57,532 nt of DNA, from the NCBI GenBank assembly GCA_023701385.1, contig JAMPXC010000019.1:1-57532 (forward strand), written 5' to 3'. Both the position numbers and the translations under genes were made by a program. This DNA is from Pseudobdellovibrio sp. (GTDB lineage: Bacteria; Bdellovibrionota; Bdellovibrionia; Bdellovibrionales; Bdellovibrionaceae). Positions within the stretch are counted from its first letter, which is position 1; every line of letters begins with the position of its first letter. Below are positions 52,676 through 57,532 of the stretch, piece by piece. The notes under the pieces were generated by a model, which saw only the letters and a program-made list of their open reading frames with translations, made no database searches and had not been told where the DNA came from.

Positions 52676-54417
52676 AAATTTCAACACTTAGATGGTCTCA
52701 AACTCACTTATTCACATTAAAAGAAGCCCCATCTGATGCCGAAATCCCGTCGCACAAATTAATGATGCGTTCTGGATTTATGAAAAAACTTGGCCCGGGT
52801 CTTTACACGTACAGTGCTATTGGTTTACGCGCGATCAGAAAATTTGAAGAGATCGTTCGTGAAGAGCTTCATAAAGCTAACGGTATTGAAATTTTAATGC
52901 CGGTGGTTCAGCCCCGCGAATTATGGGAAGAAACAAACCGTTGGGCTCAAATGGGCGCAGGTCTTTTAAAATTTAAAAACCGTAACAACCAAGAGTTTTG
53001 CTTAAGCGCTACAGCTGAAGAAGCGGTTGTGGATTACGTTCGCCATGAATTAAAATCATGGAGAGATTTTCCTAAAAACATTTACCAAATTCAAACTAAG
53101 TACCGTGATGAAATTCGCCCACGTTTTGGTTTGATGCGCGGTCGTGAATTCGTGATGAAAGATGCGTACAGCTTTGATGTCGATCAGGCGGGCGCCCTTA
53201 AAACATACGAAGATATGTACCAAGCTTACGATCGTATTTTTAGCCGCTTAAATTTAGAATTCCGTGCGGTACAAGCTGACGCTGGTAATATCGGCGGAAG
53301 CCAAACTCACGAATTCCAATTATTAGCAGAGGCCGGCGAAGATGCTTTATTAGTTTCAGATACAACAAGATTTGCAGCTAACGTGGAAGTGTGCCCAGCC
53401 ATCGATGCTGAACCGCAAATTTCAAATGAAGCTGAAAAAACGATGGAGAAATTCGAAACTCCAAATCAAAAAACAATTGCCGATCTTGAAGCTTTCACAA
53501 AAGTACCGGCGCGTGAGTTAGTTAAAACATTATATTTTAACTCTAACGAAGACGAGAAAGTTAAAGAAATTAAACCTTTCGCAGTTCTTCTACGTGGATC
53601 TGATGAAGTTAACCCGATCAAAGTTAAAAACATGCTGGGAATGACCAACGAACCAGAGATGTTAACTGACGAACAAGTGCGTGAAGTGACAGGAGCTAAT
53701 CCTGGGTCATGCGGACCTGTGGGTTTAAAAATTCCAATCTATGCTGATAACGGCATTATGGGTTTAAAAAACTATATCGTTGGAGCTAATGAAGACCATT
53801 TTCACTTACGCAATGTAAACCACGGCCGTGATTACCAAATCACAAAAACAGCTGATTTACGTATGGCGCGTGCGGGAGATAAATGCCCTGAATCTAATGG
53901 CCGATTAAAAGCTTACCGCGGTATCGAAGTGGGCCACGTTTTCTATTTAGGTCAAAAGTATTCTAAAACAATGAACGGTACATTCTTAGATAAGAACGGA
54001 AAATCGCAGTATTACGAAATGGGCTGTTACGGTATCGGTATCACGCGTGTAGTTCAGGCTGCGATCGAACAAAGCCATGATGCTGATGGTATCATTTGGT
54101 CAAAGGCGATTGCTCCGTTTCATGTTCATATTTGTTTATTAGATATCAAAGATGAAAAGTTAAATGGCTATGTGAATGAAATGGCTTTACGTTTCGCTGA
54201 AAAAGGCATTGAAACTTTCATCGACGATCGTGATGAACGCCCAGGTGTAAAGTTTAAAGATGCAGATCTTTTAGGTCTACCTGTTCGTATCGTGGTTGGT
54301 AAAAAAGGTTTCGACGCGGCTCAAATCGAAGTTGTAAACCGTAAGACAAAAGAAGTTGAAAAAATGGCTCCTGACCAAGTGATGGCTCAGGTTGAAAAAG
54401 TTTTAGCAACGAGATAA
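52672..54417 (+). CDS. proS: Prolyl-tRNA synthetase
   Basis: This 581-residue class II synthetase is of the bacterial type with an insertion (editing) domain between motifs 2 and 3 (about 220-400). Visible: motif 1 region LMMRSGFMKKLGPGLYTY, motif 2 RDEIRPRFGLMRGREFVMKD, motif 3 GIGITRVVQAAIEQ and the C-terminal anticodon-binding fold. It attaches proline to tRNA-Pro. Confidence 0.96.
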   Translation: MKISTLRWSQTHLFTLKEAPSDAEIPSHKLMMRSGFMKKLGPGLYTYSAIGLRAIRKFEEIVREELHKANGIEILMPVVQPRELWEETNRWAQMGAGLLKFKNRNNQEFCLSATAEEAVVDYVRHELKSWRDFPKNIYQIQTKYRDEIRPRFGLMRGREFVMKDAYSFDVDQAGALKTYEDMYQAYDRIFSRLNLEFRAVQADAGNIGGSQTHEFQLLAEAGEDALLVSDTTRFAANVEVCPAIDAEPQISNEAEKTMEKFETPNQKTIADLEAFTKVPARELVKTLYFNSNEDEKVKEIKPFAVLLRGSDEVNPIKVKNMLGMTNEPEMLTDEQVREVTGANPGSCGPVGLKIPIYADNGIMGLKNYIVGANEDHFHLRNVNHGRDYQITKTADLRMARAGDKCPESNGRLKAYRGIEVGHVFYLGQKYSKTMNGTFLDKNGKSQYYEMGCYGIGITRVVQAAIEQSHDADGIIWSKAIAPFHVHICLLDIKDEKLNGYVNEMALRFAEKGIETFIDDRDERPGVKFKDADLLGLPVRIVVGKKGFDAAQIEVVNRKTKEVEKMAPDQVMAQVEKVLATR

Positions 54418-54437
54418 TTTTTGAAAGGTGACCGATA

Positions 54438-55133
54438 ATGAATTCAAATTTGATCAAAAATCCAATCATGTTAGCTCTTGATGTTGATACGAAAGAGCAA
54501 GCAAAAAAGATTTTAGATCAGGTCGGAAGCGATGTCGGAGCTATTAAAATTGGTCCGCGCTTAGGTTATCAATACGGCGCGGATTTTATTAAAGAATGCG
54601 CAGCGATTGCTCCTGTATTCATCGACAATAAATATTTTGATATTCCCTCAACGATGGTTTCTGCCGTTAAAACTAGTTTTCAGGCGGGAGCTACCTTCGT
54701 TACAGTGCATGCACTTTCCGGTAAAGAGGCTTTAACAGAGCTTGCCAAGCTAGAAAAAGAATTAAATCAAATTCGCCCTTTTAAAATTTTAGCGGTTACA
54801 ATCCTGACAAGCTGGGATCAGCAATCAATGCCAAAATCGCTTCAGCCATGGCAGGTGTCAGAACATGTGGTAAGCCTTGCCAATCTTGTTCAAGAATCAG
54901 GTCTTTCAGGCTTAGTTTGTTCCGCTCATGAGTTAGAAGTGCTAAAAAACCACAATCTGTATAAGGTCACTCCGGGGATTAGACCGGCAGAAGCTTCTAC
55001 AGACGACCAAAAACGTGTAATGAATCCACAACAAGCACTTCGTGCTGGCGCATCGGCCCTAGTTATTGGTAGACCGATCCTTCAGGCGCCAAACCCAAAA
55101 CAAGCTGTTTTAGATATTTTAAAAACAATCTAA
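54438..55133 (+). CDS. pyrF: Orotidine 5'-phosphate decarboxylase
   Basis: The protein has 231 residues and makes UMP. Motifs include LALDVDTKEQA, IKIGPRLGYQYG, FIDNKYFDIPSTM (the catalytic D-x-K-x-x-D run), VTPGIRPA and LVIGRPILQA. The start is behind GAAAGG. It stands between proS and the SpoU methyltransferase. Confidence 0.95.
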   Translation: MNSNLIKNPIMLALDVDTKEQAKKILDQVGSDVGAIKIGPRLGYQYGADFIKECAAIAPVFIDNKYFDIPSTMVSAVKTSFQAGATFVTVHALSGKEALTELAKLEKELNQIRPFKILAVTILTSWDQQSMPKSLQPWQVSEHVVSLANLVQESGLSGLVCSAHELEVLKNHNLYKVTPGIRPAEASTDDQKRVMNPQQALRAGASALVIGRPILQAPNPKQAVLDILKTI

Positions 55134-55176
55134 AATCGCTAAGGGTTTTTGCTTTTAAGAATTTAGGAAAATAGTT

Positions 55177-56022
55177 ATGAGAAAATCTTCATTTCACCCA
55201 AAGGGCGGTAAAGGCCCACAACGTTCATCAGGCGGTCGCCCGCAACCTCGCGGCGGACAAACTCAAAGCATACACGCTTCTCTTCCTAAATCATGGAGAC
55301 AAATCACGGGTACACATGCGGTAAAAGAAGTTTTACGTGTGCGTCCTCAGTCAGTAAAACAAGCTATCGTTCAAAAAAATCTAATGTCGACTCCTGAAGT
55401 TAAAGAGTTATTAGCTATCTTTAGAGACCACGACATCCGTTTCGAAGAGCGTGCAGAGCCTGAATTAGCAAAAATCACTCAATCACACCAAGGTGTGATC
55501 GTATTTTCAGATTACAATCCAGCTTTTGATTACACTCACCAAGCTTGGGAGCACGAAAGCATGATCGTTGCTTTAGACGGCGTTGAAGACACCCACAATT
55601 TGGGCGCTATTTTACGTACGAGCTGGTTAATGGGTGTAAGCGGTGTGATTATTCCTTCTGACCGCGCGGTGGGTTTAACGCCGACAGTTCATAAAGTAGC
55701 GTGCGGTGGAGCCGAGCATGTTGAGATCGCAAGAATCAATAATTTCAACGAGCCCTTTGAAAAGCTAAAAGAAGCTGGCTTCTGGGTTTATGGTCTTTCT
55801 CATAAGGCTGAAAAATCAATTTACGATATCGAATACCCAGAAAAAGTAATCTGGGTGTTAGGCGCCGAAGATAAAGGCCTTCGCTCAACGACAGAGCGCG
55901 TGTGTGATGAGTTAGTGTCAATCCCACAAGCGGCAGCCGACGCAAGCTATAACGTTTCAGTAGCCACAGCGATGGCGTTAGCTGAAACAAAACGTCAATG
56001 GGCTGCTAAAAATAAAAAATAA
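55177..56022 (+). CDS. rlmB: RlmB-type SpoU (TrmH family) RNA 2'-O-methyltransferase
   Basis: The protein has 281 residues. The first 30 are basic and disordered (HPKGGKGPQRSSGGRP). An L30e-like substrate-binding domain follows (about 40-120), then the SPOUT knot with NLGAILRTSWLMGVSG, VWVLGAEDKGLRS and YNVSVATAMAL. Family members methylate G2251 of 23S rRNA or a tRNA ribose; which one this does is not certain. Confidence 0.88.
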   Translation: MRKSSFHPKGGKGPQRSSGGRPQPRGGQTQSIHASLPKSWRQITGTHAVKEVLRVRPQSVKQAIVQKNLMSTPEVKELLAIFRDHDIRFEERAEPELAKITQSHQGVIVFSDYNPAFDYTHQAWEHESMIVALDGVEDTHNLGAILRTSWLMGVSGVIIPSDRAVGLTPTVHKVACGGAEHVEIARINNFNEPFEKLKEAGFWVYGLSHKAEKSIYDIEYPEKVIWVLGAEDKGLRSTTERVCDELVSIPQAAADASYNVSVATAMALAETKRQWAAKNKK

Positions 56023-56073
56023 TTCATAAATAAGTTGGACCTTCGAAAATTCACGGTGATAAAATTACCGTGA

Positions 56074-56652
56074 ATGGAAGCAAAAACACCGAGTAAAAGA
56101 TTATTCGTCGCTATCAAACCAAGTCTTGGTCAGATCTATCATTTAGATCCTTTTTTAAAAAAATTAAAAAAATCTTTCGATCAAAAAGAAATTAATATCA
56201 AGTGGTCTCCACTCGAGAATATGCATGTGACCTTAAGTTTTTTAGGTGAGACGGGTGCAGAAAAAATTCCTGAATTACAGAGTAAAATTTCTGAAGTGGC
56301 GAATGAGTTTTCAGGGTTTAATTTAAAAATTCGTGATCTAGGTGCTTTCGATCATTTTCAAAAAGCGCGAACATTATTTGTAGATGTTCAGCGTTCACAA
56401 TCACTCTTAGATTTGCAATCAGCTCTTGAGGAGAAGCTGGGTTTAACACCGCAAATGCAATATTACCCTCATATGACTTTAGGACGGCTCAGAAATCCAA
56501 ATTCTATTGAGTCCGCCATTGGACCTTTTAAAAAGATAGATTTGGGAAAAGGTGAAATTTCGTCCATTTTTTTGATGGAAAGCCAACTTCATGGTCATTT
56601 TCCAGTCTACAGTGATGTCTTTGAGGCGCACTTGGCTAAAAATCCAGCATAA
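56074..56652 (+). CDS. thpR: RNA 2',3'-cyclic phosphodiesterase (ThpR/LigT)
   Basis: This 192-residue 2H phosphoesterase has the two catalytic H-x-T-x motifs, HVTLSFLG (about residue 51) and HMTLGRLR (about 131). The start MEAKTPSKRLFVAIKPS fits the family. It opens 2',3'-cyclic phosphates and can join RNA ends in relatives. Confidence 0.93.
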   Translation: MEAKTPSKRLFVAIKPSLGQIYHLDPFLKKLKKSFDQKEINIKWSPLENMHVTLSFLGETGAEKIPELQSKISEVANEFSGFNLKIRDLGAFDHFQKARTLFVDVQRSQSLLDLQSALEEKLGLTPQMQYYPHMTLGRLRNPNSIESAIGPFKKIDLGKGEISSIFLMESQLHGHFPVYSDVFEAHLAKNPA

Positions 56653-56737
56653 AACTTTGAATTCATTTAAAAATTCGATGTTGACCTGACACCGCGAATC
56701 CAGTAAAAATTCCAAGTTACTAAAATTTACGTCGATT

Positions 56738-56765
56738 TTGATCTAATCAAAATGTCCGATAATTT
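56738..56765 (+). promoter_or_regulatory. tRNA cluster promoter with overlapping palindrome
   Basis: TTGATC (56738-56743) and TAATTT (56760-56765) with 16-base spacing sit just before tRNA-Thr. TTTTGAT-CTA-ATCAAAA (56736-56752) is a perfect inverted repeat covering the -35. Confidence 0.5.
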
Positions 56766-56773
56766 TAGGCTAT

Positions 56774-56849
56774 GCTGGCATAGCTCAATTGGTAGAGCAG
56801 CTGATTTGTAATCAGCAGGTTGCGGGTTCGAGTCCCATTGCCAGCTCCA
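56774..56849 (+). tRNA. tRNA-Thr (TGT)
   Basis: 76 bases with a complete cloverleaf: acceptor GCTGGCA/TGCCAGC, anticodon arm CTGAT-TTGTAAT with TGT, T-arm GGTTCGAGTCC-type, and encoded CCA. Confidence 0.97.
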
Positions 56850-56868
56850 TTTTTTCGTTGCTTCGAAG

Positions 56869-56889
56869 GGTCAACCGAAGGTTGATCAA
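56869..56889 (+). repeat. Hairpin in the tRNA spacer, shared with the gdx leader
   Basis: GGTCAACC-gaa-GGTTGATC plus AA. It is 20 of 21 identical to 19197-19217. It probably helps processing between tRNA-Thr and tRNA-Tyr. Confidence 0.5.
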
Positions 56890-56946
56890 AACAGGCGGGC
56901 GAAATTTGCGAGTGTACACTAGCTAAGTACATGACGTTAATAAAAT

Positions 56947-57032
56947 GGGTAGGTGCCCGAGTGGCTAAAGGGGGCAGACTGTAAATCTGCTGGCTTCGGT
57001 CTACGAAGGTTCGAATCCTTCCCTGCCCACCA
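56947..57032 (+). tRNA. tRNA-Tyr (GTA)
   Basis: 86 bases with acceptor GGGTAGG/CCTGCCC, anticodon GTA, a long variable arm and encoded CCA. Confidence 0.97.
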
Positions 57033-57122
57033 TTTATCACGTCTTTTTTATTCTGTACTTAATTAGCCAAAACTAGTGTGTAGTCGCAAGGTTTAGATCA
57101 GCCTAACCATCTGATCGCATGA

Positions 57123-57199
57123 GCGGGAATAGCTCAATTGGCTAGAGTACCTGCCTTCCAAGCAGGGGGTTGCGGGTTCGACCCCCGTTTCCCGCTCCA
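57123..57199 (+). tRNA. tRNA-Gly (TCC)
   Basis: 77 bases with acceptor GCGGGAA/TTCCCGC, anticodon TCC between CCTGC and GCAGG, and encoded CCA. Confidence 0.97.
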
Positions 57200-57223
57200 A
57201 ATTTTTTCGGGTGTTACGTAAAG

Positions 57224-57298
57224 GCCCGTGTAGCTCAGTGGTAGAGCACACCCTTGGTAAGGGTGAGGTCGTCGGTTCGGCTCCGATCACGGGCTCCA
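57224..57298 (+). tRNA. tRNA-Thr (GGT)
   Basis: 75 bases with acceptor GCCCGTG/CACGGGC, anticodon GGT between CACCC and GGGTG, and encoded CCA. Confidence 0.97.
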
Positions 57299-57401
57299 AA
57301 GCAGTGGTCAAGAAAACTGACGATGCTAAAAATGGATTTTAGAATTAGTTAAACTTTTTAAAAGAAGTTATAAATAAATAAACATTCTCGCAGGAGGACA
57401 T

Positions 57402-57532
57402 ATGTCTAAAGAGAAATTTAACAGAAGTAAGCCGCATGTTAACATCGGCACTATCGGTCACGTTGACCACGGTAAAACAACTTTAACAGCTGCTATCACA
57501 ACTACTCTTGCGACTCTAGGTAAAGCGCAAGC
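57402..57532 (+). CDS. tuf: Elongation factor Tu (partial, N-terminal)
   Basis: The first 43 codons of EF-Tu, cut by the window edge. The start is behind GGAGGA. The P-loop GHVDHGKTT (about residues 19-27) is visible after the family opening [19 protein letters not shown]. It delivers aminoacyl-tRNA to the ribosome. The Thr-Tyr-Gly-Thr tRNA order before tuf matches E. coli tufB. Confidence 0.97.
   Translation, partial: MSKEKFNRSKPHVNIGTIGHVDHGKTTLTAAITTTLATLGKAQ

Noticed and set aside
56765-57311. Minus-strand frames across the tRNA genes
   Set aside because: They read through tRNA sequence and give the well-known spurious peptides of tRNA antisense (such as GNGTRTRNLL), so they are not genes.

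Overview
The window is about 57.5 kb of gene-dense bacterial chromosome of moderate to low GC content. It looks like a Bdellovibrionota genome (Bdellovibrio/Pseudobdellovibrio-like). This is inferred from GYF_2-type sensor modules, many small outer-membrane-barrel-like and lipoprotein genes, an MCE/Mla operon, a flagellin gene and numerous His kinases. No 16S gene is present, so the taxonomic guess is not proven. The left edge cuts a gene of unknown function and the right edge cuts tuf (EF-Tu).

Layout: 1-7 kb holds an Mla-type lipid transport operon (mlaE-mlaF-mlaD) followed by a GYF_2 membrane protein, a lipoprotein, a YhaM-like HD/OB exoribonuclease and a short serine acetyltransferase, mostly with overlapping stop/start codons. 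7-11.9 kb is an accessory block with its own sigma70-like promoter: a 1296-aa secreted RHS/YD-repeat protein, a small secreted partner and a second small membrane protein that looks frameshifted at an A7 run. 11.9-16.2 kb (minus) carries DUF4112, hrpB, an RsmI-family methyltransferase and a HAD hydrolase. 16.4-19.1 kb is a phosphonate/phosphate-type ABC importer (phnD-phnC-phnE). 19.2-19.65 kb is a guanidine-III riboswitch controlling a Gdx/SugE-type SMR exporter. 19.9-22.3 kb has a double GYF_2-PilZ protein, a VWA lipoprotein and an envelope protein.

22.5-28.8 kb is an operon for the peripheral arm of respiratory complex I (nuoB-CD-E-F-G-I) with no membrane-arm genes, closed by a 17-bp-stem terminator shared with convergent dapB. 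29-42.8 kb mixes envelope proteins, two response-regulator/His-kinase pairs (31.9-33.9 kb plus; 36.9-38.95 kb minus), recO, a Xer-type recombinase, a sigma54 activator with a large inverted repeat in its leader, a histone-H1-like protein with a basic half and an acidic half, a lipoprotein, flagellin with a structured leader of about 470 bases, and an Mpg-type DNA glycosylase.

42.8-57.5 kb holds clpB, two envelope proteins, riboflavin genes (ribE-ribB-ribH), an NtrY/NtrX-like two-component pair split by a palindromic MITE-like element, proS, pyrF, an RlmB-type methyltransferase, thpR, and the cluster tRNA-Thr(TGT)-Tyr(GTA)-Gly(TCC)-Thr(GGT)-tuf. That last order matches the E. coli tufB operon.

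The items most worth follow-up are the guanidine-III switch and the duplicated hairpin cassette around its aptamer, the RHS block with its frameshifted partner, the MITE-like element, the degenerate AAA+ domain of the NtrX-like protein, the complex I arm without its membrane partner, and the two-faced charged chromatin-like protein.
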